Part shown: in pieces, positions 53,009 to 61,357 of the stretch
How positions within the stretch are numbered: the stretch's first letter is position 1
How the letters are laid out: each line of letters begins with the position of its first letter
From: an uncultured Clostridia bacterium
Lineage (GTDB): Bacteria > Bacillota > Clostridia > UMGS1810
Direction of reading: 5' to 3'
Assembly (NCBI GenBank): GCA_934481345.1
Contig: CAKSPF010000006.1
Coordinates: 62,001-126,000 of the forward strand
Length of the DNA stretch: 64,000 bases
Notes under the pieces: model-generated
Databases searched by the model: none
The model's input: only the letters and a program-made list of their open reading frames with translations
What the model was told of the DNA's origin: nothing
Made by a program: the position numbers and the translations under genes

Positions 53009-54208
53009 TTATTTACTAAGTATTTCAATTGCCTTTTGAAGCTGTGTATCTTCCGAAGCGTCAAGAGCCATTATATTTTTATCGGCATTAAGCTCAACCT
53101 TGTAATCCGGCTGTATTCCCTTGCCGTGAATACATGTACCGTTTGGAGTATAGTATTTTGCGGTTGTTATTTTAAGTGCGCTTTTGTCAGACAAATCAAA
53201 AATAGTCTGAACTATGCCTTTTCCGAAAGATTTTTCTCCGACAAGAGTTGCTTTTTTGTGGTCTTTAAGCGCTCCTGCAAGCACCTCGGAGGCACTTGCG
53301 CTGTTTCCGTTTATAAGAACGCACATCGGAAGGTCAACTTCGTTTTTGTCTGAGTTATAAACGGTTTCTTTGCCGCTTTTTTCTTTTATCGTAATAATTT
53401 TTCCTTTGCCGAGAAGCTTATCTGCTACATTTACAACACCGGTAAGAACACCGCCGGGGTTATCTCTTAAGTCTATGATAAGAGATTTGGCACCGTCTGC
53501 TATGAGATTGTCGGTAAGACGGCTGAAATCAGCGCCGGTATCATCATCAAACTGTGATATTCTTATATAGCCGATATTGTTGTCAAGCATTTTTGTTTTT
53601 ACTGTCTGGTTTACAACCTCTGTTCTCGTAATATCTATTTTTATTTTTTCCGAACCGCGCAGTATGGTGAGCGTCATATCATCGGTTTTTCCGTATTCGC
53701 CTACACCGCGCATCATATTGATTGCTTCGTTGTAATTATCAATATTGACCGCCGTGTCATTTACACCGACGATTTTATCTCCCGGCAGAATACCGGCTTT
53801 TGCCGCCGGTGAATCATCAAATGCCGAAAGTACGGTTATATATCCGTCGGTATCGACATATACCTCAACGCCTATTCCTTTATAATTGCCGGTAAGTTCC
53901 GACATAAATTCCTTATATTCGCTTTTGCTGATATATTCCGTGTACGGGTCGTTAAGTGCCGACACATATCCTTTAAGTGCGTTGTCAGCCATTTTTTCTT
54001 TGTCGTAATCATTGATGAAGTAATTATCAACATAGGAATTGACTTCACTGAGTCTTGCACCGAGGTTGTCATTCCGGTCAAGCATTGTCCGTATACTGCC
54101 CAGAAAGTTGCCGAGTGACGGTACGAATGCAATTGCCGAAGTATATAAAGCAGTTGTTAAAACAAAGGTTATGAATATGATGGAATATACTCTTTTTTTA
54201 CTGTACAT
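53009..54208 (-). CDS. ctpA: S41-family carboxy-terminal processing peptidase
   Basis: A 399-residue exported protease anchored by an N-terminal membrane segment (IIFITFVLTTALYTSAIAF). A PDZ domain (IGVEVYVDTDGYITVLSAF...AGILPGDKIVGVN) is followed by the S41 tail-specific protease core; the catalytic Ser is in NGNSASASEVLAGALKDH and the Lys in GEKSFGKGIVQ. A peptidoglycan-binding tail is not obvious. CtpA-type enzymes often control a wall hydrolase in the same locus, which fits its position after the M23 peptidase and FtsEX genes. Confidence 0.92.
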   Translation of the reverse strand: MYSKKRVYSIIFITFVLTTALYTSAIAFVPSLGNFLGSIRTMLDRNDNLGARLSEVNSYVDNYFINDYDKEKMADNALKGYVSALNDPYTEYISKSEYKEFMSELTGNYKGIGVEVYVDTDGYITVLSAFDDSPAAKAGILPGDKIVGVNDTAVNIDNYNEAINMMRGVGEYGKTDDMTLTILRGSEKIKIDITRTEVVNQTVKTKMLDNNIGYIRISQFDDDTGADFSRLTDNLIADGAKSLIIDLRDNPGGVLTGVVNVADKLLGKGKIITIKEKSGKETVYNSDKNEVDLPMCVLINGNSASASEVLAGALKDHKKATLVGEKSFGKGIVQTIFDLSDKSALKITTAKYYTPNGTCIHGKGIQPDYKVELNADKNIMALDASEDTQLQKAIEILSK

Positions 54209-54281
54209 TTTGTCAACTCCGAAAAAGTTTTTATTAAAATCAAAGTATTAAATAAAGGCTTGTTAATTAGTATATTTAAAA

Positions 54282-55436
54282 TTAATTAAAATATGACATC
54301 GGATTGGTTGTGGAGCCGTTTACCAGGACTTCAAAGTGAAGATGCGGGCCGCTGGACATTCCGGTAGAACCTACCTTAGCTATAACCTGTCCTTTTGTAA
54401 CGGTTTGTCCTTTTGATACAAGAAGTGAGCTGCAGTGACCGTACAGCGTAGTGTATCCGCCGCCGTGGTCTATTACAACGTAATTGCCGTATCCTCCGCT
54501 GTTCCATCCGGCGACAATTACCGTTCCGCTGTTTGCGGCATAGATGTTTGTGCCGTATGAGGCTCCTATATCTACTCCGGCATGTCTTCTGACTTTGCCG
54601 GTAATGGGGTGAACTCTTGTGCCGTATGGTGATGTGATGGTTGATGATACGCTCGGCCAGGTGAAAGTTCCGCCGACAAAAACCTTGCTTTGCGAAGTCT
54701 GTACGGAAAGCTTTCGTATTTCTTCGCGGGCGGCAGCCTCTGCCTGTTCCTGCTTTTTGAGGGCAGCTTCATAGGAAGCGATGTCTGCCGAAAGGTCATC
54801 AATTATTTTTTGGCTTGCAGCCTGTTTCTGTTTCAATGTTGACATTTGAGAATCGTTTTCCGATTTCAAAGCAACCAAAGAGTTTTTTTCGGCTTCAAGC
54901 TCTGATTTTATAGCCGCAATCTGCTGTTCGACAAGCTTTAATTCATTGAGCCTGTTGCTGTCATATTTTGCAATTTGCTTTACAATGGATATTCTTGAAA
55001 GCAGGTCGCTGAAAGAATTGGCATTTAAAAGAACTTCAAGATATGTGATAGAGCCTCTTTCTATAAGCATTTTTGCCCTGCTGTAATAAGCCTCATATTG
55101 CTCTGCACTTTCTTCCTGTGCTTTTGTAAGCTCAGCCTGCTTTTGTTCAATTTTTGTGTTGGAATTTGATATTTTTGCGGAAAGCTCGTTTATTTTGCCC
55201 TGCAATTGAGAAATTTCAACATCAATTGAATTTTTTTGTGCCAGTTTATCCGACTTTTCGCTTTTTGCATTTTTAATCTTGGTATTAAGTTCGCCTTTTT
55301 GTTTAACGGCGCTGTCGAGCTTTTGCTGCGCTGTTTCGGCATTTACGGTAAATACCGGATAAACGCTTATAAACGAAACCGCAACAAATGCCACAAGAGC
55401 GATTATTGCCATTATGCGAACAAATCTTTTACTCAT
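54282..55436 (-). CDS. M23 peptidase with N-terminal coiled coil (EnvC/CwlO-like)
   Basis: A 384-residue exported wall hydrolase. Residues about 8-34 are a signal sequence; a long coiled coil occupies about residues 40-240 (QKGELNTKIKNAKSEKSDKL... and QQIAAIKSELEAEKNSL), then a short linker and a lysostaphin-like M23 domain with zinc ligands in RRHAGVDIGASYG and GPHLHFEV. Its architecture is that of EnvC-like activators and endopeptidases switched by FtsEX; the gene is directly downstream of ftsX by 19 bases. All catalytic His/Asp ligands look intact, so it should be an active peptidase rather than a dead activator. Confidence 0.9.
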   Translation of the reverse strand: MSKRFVRIMAIIALVAFVAVSFISVYPVFTVNAETAQQKLDSAVKQKGELNTKIKNAKSEKSDKLAQKNSIDVEISQLQGKINELSAKISNSNTKIEQKQAELTKAQEESAEQYEAYYSRAKMLIERGSITYLEVLLNANSFSDLLSRISIVKQIAKYDSNRLNELKLVEQQIAAIKSELEAEKNSLVALKSENDSQMSTLKQKQAASQKIIDDLSADIASYEAALKKQEQAEAAAREEIRKLSVQTSQSKVFVGGTFTWPSVSSTITSPYGTRVHPITGKVRRHAGVDIGASYGTNIYAANSGTVIVAGWNSGGYGNYVVIDHGGGYTTLYGHCSSLLVSKGQTVTKGQVIAKVGSTGMSSGPHLHFEVLVNGSTTNPMSYFN

Positions 55437-55455
55437 TGGTCCGAAAACCTCCTTA

Positions 55456-56358
55456 TCAGACTTTAAGGTATTTTCTTACAGAGAAGATACTGCCCAAAGC
55501 TCCTATTGCAGCTCCCAAAAGTACATAGGAGCATGCTATTATCTGCCATATGTTGGAAAACTTTAATATACCGAACATAAATGTCATTGATGAAATCCCG
55601 CTTGTTATTGCATTTGAAACAGCAACATAGCAGGAATCGGTGATTGCAAAGGCAATGGCAGCCGAGATAAGTCCCGCAAAAATCCCCTCAAATACAAACG
55701 GCCAGCGTATATATGCATCCGTTGCGCCTACATATTTCATAATATTTATTTCTCTGCGGCGGTTGTGAACAGTAAGCTTTATGGTATTTGAAATAATAAA
55801 AATACTTATTAGCATAAAGATAATCACAATCCACATGGAAACCCTTTTTATAATACGGGTATATTTATTTATAATGTTAACAACGTCCTGCCTGTTTGCG
55901 ACACTTTCGACGCCGTCTATCTTTCCGAGCTTGTCTGCAACCTCTTTTGCATACGAGAGGTCGTCCAGAGTTATTTTAAACGAATCTGAAATAACATCGT
56001 CCGGCAGACCGGAAAATGATTGTTTTTCACTGCTTGAAAGAGATTTTTTAAAATCTTTAAAGGTCTTTTCGCCTGTTTCAAAGCTGACGCTGTCTACATG
56101 CTTAATCTTTTTGATAGTATTTGATATATTCTGAATCTGACCGCCGTACTTGGCTTCTTTTGTAATATATGCCTGTATCTGGCATTGGTCTGCAATCTGT
56201 TCTCCGAAGTGATTTACATTCATTGTTACCACCATAAACACGCCGAATATGAACAGGCATGAGGTAACAACAATGATAGAGGCAACAGTCATAAGACCGT
56301 TTTTAATCATACCGGAAAAAGCCTCCGCAATAAATCTGCGAAAATTTCTAATCCACAT
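55456..56358 (-). CDS. ftsX: Cell division ABC transporter permease FtsX
   Basis: FtsX is the membrane partner of FtsE; the pair transmits the ATPase cycle to an extracellular wall hydrolase. The 300-residue product has the first membrane helix (GLMTVASIIVVTSCLFIFGV), a large extracellular loop (about residues 50-165, the hydrolase contact) and three further helices near the C-terminus. The start at 56358 follows AAAGGTGG; an ATG at 56382 lies further inside ftsE and is less likely. It overlaps ftsE by 11 bases. Confidence 0.93.
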   Translation of the reverse strand: MWIRNFRRFIAEAFSGMIKNGLMTVASIIVVTSCLFIFGVFMVVTMNVNHFGEQIADQCQIQAYITKEAKYGGQIQNISNTIKKIKHVDSVSFETGEKTFKDFKKSLSSSEKQSFSGLPDDVISDSFKITLDDLSYAKEVADKLGKIDGVESVANRQDVVNIINKYTRIIKRVSMWIVIIFMLISIFIISNTIKLTVHNRRREINIMKYVGATDAYIRWPFVFEGIFAGLISAAIAFAITDSCYVAVSNAITSGISSMTFMFGILKFSNIWQIIACSYVLLGAAIGALGSIFSVRKYLKV

Positions 56359-57034
56359 TTGTGTAACCACCTTTTTCTTCATCGCGGGTAATGGAGCCTT
56401 TGTCGATTACGATTACCCTCTTTTGCATTTCATTAACGATTTTTTCAGCATGAGTTGCCATTACAACAGTGGTTCCCCGTCTGTTGATGTCCTCAAGAAT
56501 ATTCATAATTTCCATTGCGGTATCGGGGTCGAGGTTTCCCGTAGGCTCGTCCGCAATCAATACAACAGGGTTGTTTACGATAGCTCTTGCTATGGCAACT
56601 CTCTGCTGTTCGCCGCCGGAAAGCTGGCTCGGATACATTTTTGCTTTTTGGGCAAGTCCCACCATGCTGAGTACGTTCGGAACGTTTTTGCGTATTTCTC
56701 TGTTTGACGCACCTACGATTTCCATGGCATATGCTACATTTTCCTGTACGGTTTTGTGAGGCAGAAGTCTGAAGTCCTGGAACACAACGCCGATTGTCCT
56801 TCTGAAATACGGTATCTCTCTGCGTTTTAAGTCGCATACATCTATACCGTTTATTAAAATGCTGCCGCTTGTGGCGTCTTCCTCTTTCATAATAAGCTTG
56901 ATTATGGTGGATTTGCCGGCAGCGCTGCTTCCTACAAGAAATACAAACTCGCCCTTTTCGATGGAAAAAGAGATTCCGTTAAGCGCAGGGAAGCCGTTAT
57001 CATATATTTTTGATACATTATCAAACTGAATCAA
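56348..57034 (-). CDS. ftsE: Cell division ATP-binding protein FtsE
   Basis: A 228-residue ABC ATPase. Walker A is GSSAAGKSTIIKLI, Q-loop VFQDFRLLPHKTV, signature QLSGGEQQRVAIARA, Walker B VLIADEPTGNLDPDT and H-loop ATHAE, matching FtsE. TTG at 57034 (giving MIQFDNVSKIYDNG) has AGGAG nine bases upstream and is preferred over the TTG at 57043, which abuts the Shine-Dalgarno. It follows the CdaR-type regulator by 12 bases and is translationally coupled to ftsX. Confidence 0.95.
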   Translation of the reverse strand: MIQFDNVSKIYDNGFPALNGISFSIEKGEFVFLVGSSAAGKSTIIKLIMKEEDATSGSILINGIDVCDLKRREIPYFRRTIGVVFQDFRLLPHKTVQENVAYAMEIVGASNREIRKNVPNVLSMVGLAQKAKMYPSQLSGGEQQRVAIARAIVNNPVVLIADEPTGNLDPDTAMEIMNILEDINRRGTTVVMATHAEKIVNEMQKRVIVIDKGSITRDEEKGGYTNVD

Positions 57035-57046
57035 TTTGCACAACTC

Positions 57047-58132
57047 CTAAAGCTTCATCGTGTTTGACTGAAGGTATTTGTTAACCATCATCGCAACCTT
57101 GAATATGATTGCCTGGTCAAATACTCTTAAATCAAGCCCGGTGATTTTTTGAATTTTGTCAAGTCTGTATACAAGCGTATTTCTGTGTACATAAAGCTGA
57201 CGTGATGTTTCAGAAACATTGAGGTTATTTTCAAAGAATTTCTGTATGGTAAATATAATTTCCTGGTCAAGTTCATCTATTGAGCCTTTTTTGAACACTT
57301 CCGTCAGAAACAGCTCGCAAAGAGTCGTAGGAAGCTGATAAATTAATCTTCCTATGCCCAAATCCTCATAACTGAGTATGAATTTCTCGTCATCAAACAC
57401 TTTGCCTACTTCGAGTGCAACTCTTGCCTCTTTGTATGAGCGGGCAATTTCCTTGACATTGCTTACGATTGTACCTATTCCGACTACAGCTTTTGCCATT
57501 ACCTCGGTATTGATGTTATGGCAGATGCCTTTTGCGGTTTCCTGAAGTTCACTCAGGCTGCAATCGCTTTTAAGCTCTTTTACAAGGGCAACATTGTTTT
57601 CATCTATGCTTACTATAAAGTCGTTTTGTTTGTTCGGAAACATTCCTTCAATGAGCTCAAGAACGGAGAAATCAGAAATCTTTTCTGTCTGAATCAAAAA
57701 TACAACCCGTTTTGCCTCAATCGGTATATGGAGCTCTGCCGCTTTGGCAAGAATATCTCCCGGAAGGATATTATCAAGCAAAAAGTTCTTTATAAAGTTA
57801 AGCTTGTCATGCTTGTCATCATAAAGCGTCTTGATAGATGAAAAACTTACATTTAAAATGTCAACATAGTTGCGGGCGAGAGTGTCATCGCCTTTTACAA
57901 ATATTATATATTCGATCTTTCCCATTGTAACTATCGGCTTGTATGTAAAACCGTTATAGGTAAAGGTGTCGGTATTGTCTGCGGTAAAGCTCAGAACGCA
58001 CTCTAAGTCGTTGCTGCTTATGCAGGAATCGTTTGATGACACAACAAAGCCGCTGTCTGTAATAATTCCAAGGTCGCGGTTCATTACTTCTTTCATCTGG
58101 TGAGTCATTTGCTGAAAAAGTCTAACATTCAT
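57047..58132 (-). CDS. CdaR/PucR-family transcriptional regulator
   Basis: A 361-residue regulator with a PucR-type C-terminal helix-turn-helix (LNVSETSRQLYVHRNTLVYRLDKIQKITGL; key part SETSRQLYVHRNTLVYRL) and an N-terminal sensory region that starts with MNVRLFQQMTHQMKEVMNRD, like the sugar-diacid recognition domain of CdaR, followed by a GGDEF-like (degenerate) middle region. It presumably binds DNA and responds to a small molecule. GAGGTGG precedes the ATG at 58132; a longer frame to 58228 is rejected. It is co-oriented with ftsE and only 12 bases away, so it could sense a metabolite and set expression of the division wall-hydrolase module, but its target is unknown. Confidence 0.85.
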   Translation of the reverse strand: MNVRLFQQMTHQMKEVMNRDLGIITDSGFVVSSNDSCISSNDLECVLSFTADNTDTFTYNGFTYKPIVTMGKIEYIIFVKGDDTLARNYVDILNVSFSSIKTLYDDKHDKLNFIKNFLLDNILPGDILAKAAELHIPIEAKRVVFLIQTEKISDFSVLELIEGMFPNKQNDFIVSIDENNVALVKELKSDCSLSELQETAKGICHNINTEVMAKAVVGIGTIVSNVKEIARSYKEARVALEVGKVFDDEKFILSYEDLGIGRLIYQLPTTLCELFLTEVFKKGSIDELDQEIIFTIQKFFENNLNVSETSRQLYVHRNTLVYRLDKIQKITGLDLRVFDQAIIFKVAMMVNKYLQSNTMKL

Positions 58133-58473
58133 ATAATCCACCTCATTAATAATATTTTTTGTTTCTATAGGAGCAGTGCTCCGGGTATTTGAGATTGCCG
58201 TTTCCGAAAAATCCCGACAATATATCAATTATAATAATATAGATAGTTATATAATAAGCTTTTTTCAATAGTTTTGCAATAAATCAGTGAGTTTTTCTAT
58301 ACAAACTGTACAAAAACGATAAAAGCAGACATTTTTTTTGGTTATTTTAACAACAAAATTCTGTGTTTTAAATCCGTTTATTAACAATTTGTTCAAAAAC
58401 TATATTTTGGAATAATTAGAAACAAAGACAAGTATAATTAAATAGAATATTTTACATATAAGGAATGATGGCT
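58133..58473. other. Divergent intergenic region between the regulator and bofA, 341 bases
   Basis: AT-rich. It contains a GGAGCAGTGCTCC palindrome near 58170. No coding frame is credible. On the plus strand TATAAT (58433-58438) could be a -10 for bofA, but no matching -35 of the usual type is present. Promoters on the minus strand are unclear: a TATAAT near 58219 has no partner box. Confidence 0.45.
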
Positions 58474-58740
58474 TTGCAGATGACATTTTCAATAGCGGTT
58501 GGATATATTTTAGGTATAATGATTGTATTTGTGCTGGCAAGAATATCGCTCAAACCGATTAAGTTTATAATTAAGATACTTATGAACAGCGTCGCCGGAG
58601 GTGCGGTTTTGCTGTTGATTAACACGCTTGGCAAATTTGCCGGAATACATATAGGTATAAATGCGATTACAGCCGTCGCGGTTGGGCTTTTCGGACTGCC
58701 TGCGGTAATTCTTATGCTGCTTTTGCAGTTGTTTTTTTAA
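58474..58740 (+). CDS. BofA-family protein (pro-sigma-K processing inhibitor family)
   Basis: A protein of about 88 residues, nearly all hydrophobic, with two membrane helices and the family core NSVAGGAVLLLINTLGKFAG followed by INAITAVAVGLFGLPAVILMLLLQ. In B. subtilis BofA inhibits SpoIVFB and controls pro-sigma-K processing in spore formation; the family occurs in sporulating Clostridia too. Start is uncertain: ATGs at 58465 and 58468 lie too close to AAGGA, while TTG at 58474 has nine-base spacing and is used here. It stands alone with its own terminator. Confidence 0.83.
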   Translation: MQMTFSIAVGYILGIMIVFVLARISLKPIKFIIKILMNSVAGGAVLLLINTLGKFAGIHIGINAITAVAVGLFGLPAVILMLLLQLFF

Positions 58741-58751
58741 CTGTGCATCAA

Positions 58752-58775
58752 AAAACCCGGCGAAAACCGGGTTTT
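58752..58775. terminator. Terminator between bofA and rpsR
   Basis: AAAACCCGG (58752-58760) and CCGGGTTTT (58767-58775), loop CGAAAA; U-run on the plus strand and, by symmetry, T-run on the minus. Between convergent stops at 58740 and 58782. Confidence 0.88.
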
Positions 58776-58781
58776 AAAAAA

Positions 58782-59018
58782 TCAGTCTGATGTATAAGGG
58801 AGAAGTGCAATGTGTCTTGCTCTCTTAATAGCAACGGTGAGCTGTCTCTGATGCTTTGCACAGTTACCGCTTATTCTTCTCGGAAGAATTTTAGCTCTTT
58901 CGGAAACGTATCTTCTGAGCTTTGCTATATCCTTATAGTCAATTTCAGCAACTTTATCTACACAAAAAGCGCAAACTTTCTTTTTGGGCTTTCTGCGGAA
59001 TTGTTTTTCTTCAGCCAT
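58782..59018 (-). CDS. rpsR: 30S ribosomal protein S18
   Basis: A 78-residue S18 with [21 protein letters not shown] and the C-terminal [23 protein letters not shown]. It has CxxC at the N-terminus (VCAFCVDK) and CxxH (CAKH) in the middle, so it is the zinc-binding C+ form. GGAGG is near 59028. Last gene of the rpsF-ssb-rpsR operon. Confidence 0.97.
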   Translation of the reverse strand: MAEEKQFRRKPKKKVCAFCVDKVAEIDYKDIAKLRRYVSERAKILPRRISGNCAKHQRQLTVAIKRARHIALLPYTSD

Positions 59019-59055
59019 GATAGTAAACCTCCTTTAATTATTTCTGCAATCAAGA

Positions 59056-59475
59056 TTAGAACGGCAGATCATCATCGGCAGGCATCGGCATAAATCCGTC
59101 GTCTGCACCGAAAGAATTTGATGCGGTGTTGTTTTCTCCGCCGGCAGGAGCAGGTGCTGAACCCTTGCTGTCAACAAAATAAATTTCATCGGCAACAACT
59201 TCTGTCACATATACTCTCTGACCGTCTCTTTCGTAATTTCTTGTCTGAATAGAACCAACAAGGCCGACCATACGTCCTTTTGCAAAGAACTTGGAAATAA
59301 ATTCAGCCTGCTGTCTCCATGCAACACAGTTTATGAAGTCTGCGTCATAATTTCCCTCGGCATTTCTGAAGCGTCTGTTAATTGCAATTGTAAAGCTGCA
59401 AACGCTTACGCCGCTTCCGGTAGTTTTAAGCTCGGGATCTCTTGTGAGCCTGCCTACCAAAATCGCTTTGTTCAT
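59056..59475 (-). CDS. ssb: Single-stranded DNA-binding protein
   Basis: SSB coats single-stranded DNA and recruits repair and replication partners through its tip. The 139 residues begin MNKAILVGRLTRDPEL with the OB fold (WRQQAEFISKFFAKGRMVGLVGSI), a Gly/Ala-rich flexible region, and end DDDLPF, the conserved partner-binding tail. It sits between rpsF and rpsR. Confidence 0.97.
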   Translation of the reverse strand: MNKAILVGRLTRDPELKTTGSGVSVCSFTIAINRRFRNAEGNYDADFINCVAWRQQAEFISKFFAKGRMVGLVGSIQTRNYERDGQRVYVTEVVADEIYFVDSKGSAPAPAGGENNTASNSFGADDGFMPMPADDDLPF

Positions 59476-59494
59476 TTAATAACACCGTCTTTCA

Positions 59495-59785
59495 TTATTT
59501 TTTGATTACGATATTTCTTAAAATACCGTCTGTGATGTTATATACTCTTTCGAGCTCTGCTATGAACTCTGCCTGGCTCTCAAAATTAATCAAAACATAG
59601 TAACCCTCTGTTTTGTAATTGATTGGATATGCCAGTCTTCTCTTGCCCCATACGTCAACAGATTCCGTTGTAGCGTTGTCGGCAATAAGAGTTTTGAACT
59701 TTTCTGTGATTGCATTAATCTGGTCTTCTGCTAAAGAAGCGTCGATAACAAAGATGGTTTCGTATTTGTTCTTAACATTCTCCAT
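59495..59785 (-). CDS. rpsF: 30S ribosomal protein S6
   Basis: A 96-residue S6, MENVKNKYETIFVIDA at the start and GKRRLAYPINYKTEGYYVLINF in the middle, full length. GGAGGTGAATCAG lies before the ATG at 59785 (key part AAGGAGGTG). It is the first gene of the rpsF-ssb-rpsR operon and probably the site of S6:S18 autoregulation. Confidence 0.97.
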   Translation of the reverse strand: MENVKNKYETIFVIDASLAEDQINAITEKFKTLIADNATTESVDVWGKRRLAYPINYKTEGYYVLINFESQAEFIAELERVYNITDGILRNIVIKK

Positions 59786-59789
59786 TCTG

Positions 59790-59856
59790 ATTCACCTCCT
59801 TCTGGACTCTGGCCCCGAAAAAAACTCCGGAGCAAGGAAGCACGAAAAACGTGCTA
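59790..59856 (-). promoter_or_regulatory. rpsF leader, possible S6:S18 autoregulatory RNA
   Basis: The untranslated leader between the promoter and rpsF contains a GCACG/CGTGC hairpin (59840-59855) and a second one around GCTCCGGAG...GGGGCCAGAG (about 59806-59833), with a CCG in the bulge. Bacterial rpsF leaders often bind the S6:S18 complex at such a CCG-containing hairpin. I have not aligned it to the family. Confidence 0.4.
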
Positions 59857-59860
59857 TAAT

Positions 59861-59889
59861 AGTATATAACAAAAGAAGGAATTTGTCAA
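59861..59889 (-). promoter_or_regulatory. Promoter of rpsF-ssb-rpsR
   Basis: On the minus strand TTGACA (59884-59889), 17 bases, TATACT (59861-59866). Confidence 0.88.
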
Positions 59890-59910
59890 ATGTTTTTTTG
59901 ATGAAATTTT

Positions 59911-59943
59911 AAATAAAAATACCGCAGAGCAAAGTCTGCGGTA
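59911..59943 (-). terminator. Terminator of the DacF-like gene
   Basis: TACCGCAGA (59920-59928) and TCTGCGGTA (59935-59943); on the minus strand followed by ATTTTTATTT. It stops transcription after the gene ending at 59949. Confidence 0.88.
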
Positions 59944-59948
59944 CAAAT

Positions 59949-61238
59949 TTATTTTTTCCGTTTATCTATTTTCAGTTGCTTTTTTCTGTTGAATATCAAC
60001 GTGGACCATACAAATATTATAAGAAGTATTCCGAGGGTAACGAGAAGCGCGGGTGCGGAGATAACCTTCCATATGCTCTTGAAAAAGCCTTTGATATTGT
60101 CGGCTCTGACAGCCTGCGGCGATGTCAGTACGATAGAGGAATACTCTTCGCCGGAATACATTATGTGAACGACTCCCAGTGCCTGTCCTTTGGTAATCGG
60201 CGCTTTGATTCCCTTTTCCTTTTCAACCTTGATTTTAAGCTTTTTTTCGTCATATCCCTTTGGCAGATTTACAAACAGATCCTCCGGTGCTTCAAGCAAA
60301 ATTCTGTCTGTTTCCTTGCCGTTATTCAGCTCAACCTCGGCGAGAATATCACCTCTTTTGATTACCTTTACGGGTGTGTAAAACTCTGTGCCGTATCTTA
60401 TGAGGGCTCTGGAGTCTTCGTAGGAATAATTTAAGTTTCCGTCATAAGGCGAGTCGGCAACAAGGCATAAAAGATCGATGTCGTTTGTTTCGTACTGCAA
60501 AATCAGTCCGCATTTTGAATCGTTTATATATGAGGTTTTTACTCCCTTTGCCTTTGAGGTGTAGTATTTATCAGAAGAGTAACGCGTAATAAATTTGTTT
60601 GAATTCGGAAGATAACGCGTCTGTCTGTATTTATTGGTAGGCTGGATTTCATGCATACCGGTGTTTACAATCTCGGCGAAAAAGTCATTTGACATAGCGT
60701 GCTTTGTGATTATATACATATCGTCAAGCGTTGTATACTGCTTTTCGTCCGGATAACCCGTAGGGTTTGTAAATTTAGTATTGAGCGCTCCGAGAGCAAC
60801 AGCCTTTTCGTTCATTTTTTTTATAAATTTGCTGCGTGATTCAAACGAATACTCAGCTATAACTTCTGCGGCATCACCGGCGTCATAAAGAAGCATTCCG
60901 TACAGCAGGTCTTTCAAAGTAAGCGTTTCATCGGCAAGGATACCCATGTTTCCGAAGGAATAGTCATACCCTGCGAGGGTATCTGCTTTGGCGGTTATTG
61001 CTTCGTTTTTGTCAAGCATGTTTTCTATCGCGACAATTGCCGTCATTATTTTCACAAATCCGCCCGGGGCAATTTTGGCATCGCTGTTTGACTTATACAG
61101 GGTTTTGCCGCTGCCGAGATCTACTAAAAGCGCTTCCTTTGATTTGATGTCGGGTTCGCCGTTTGCGGCATATGCATTTATATTTAAGCCGGCGGCAGCC
61201 AGCGCTATGATAAAAACAAAACACAAAAATCTTTTCAT
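59949..61238 (-). CDS. Inactive DacF/PBP5-family D-Ala-D-Ala carboxypeptidase homologue
   Basis: A 429-residue exported protein of the low-molecular-weight PBP family: signal peptide at residues 1-24 (MKRFLCFVFIIALAAAGL...), a carboxypeptidase fold, a C-terminal beta domain and a final membrane helix (ALLVTLGILLIIFVWSTLIF). The overall pattern is clear, for example FTNPTGYPDEKQYTTLDDMY and GVKTSYIN. But all three catalytic motifs are altered: SxxK is GFVK (Gly60-x-x-Lys63), the SxN motif is DAG in LLYDAGDAAEVIAE, and KTG is KTS. So it should be catalytically dead, perhaps a binding or scaffold protein. The start ATG at 61238 follows AAAGGA; an upstream extension to 61289 is not used. Alone between terminators. 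Confidence 0.9.
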   Translation of the reverse strand: MKRFLCFVFIIALAAAGLNINAYAANGEPDIKSKEALLVDLGSGKTLYKSNSDAKIAPGGFVKIMTAIVAIENMLDKNEAITAKADTLAGYDYSFGNMGILADETLTLKDLLYGMLLYDAGDAAEVIAEYSFESRSKFIKKMNEKAVALGALNTKFTNPTGYPDEKQYTTLDDMYIITKHAMSNDFFAEIVNTGMHEIQPTNKYRQTRYLPNSNKFITRYSSDKYYTSKAKGVKTSYINDSKCGLILQYETNDIDLLCLVADSPYDGNLNYSYEDSRALIRYGTEFYTPVKVIKRGDILAEVELNNGKETDRILLEAPEDLFVNLPKGYDEKKLKIKVEKEKGIKAPITKGQALGVVHIMYSGEEYSSIVLTSPQAVRADNIKGFFKSIWKVISAPALLVTLGILLIIFVWSTLIFNRKKQLKIDKRKK

Positions 61239-61324
61239 ACTTTTTTCCTTTCGCGAGAGATATATAATTATTTTAACATAACATATCAAAATAATCCATT
61301 AAAAAAGTATGATAATTTTGTTAA

Positions 61325-61353
61325 AATAAAAAGCCGGAAAAATTCCGGCTTTT
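61325..61353 (-). terminator. Terminator of the phosphotransferase gene
   Basis: AAAAGCCGGAA (61329-61339) and TTCCGGCTTTT (61343-61353), three-base loop; on the minus strand followed by TATTTT. Just past the stop of the gene at 61358. Confidence 0.9.
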
Positions 61354-61357
61354 TTGC

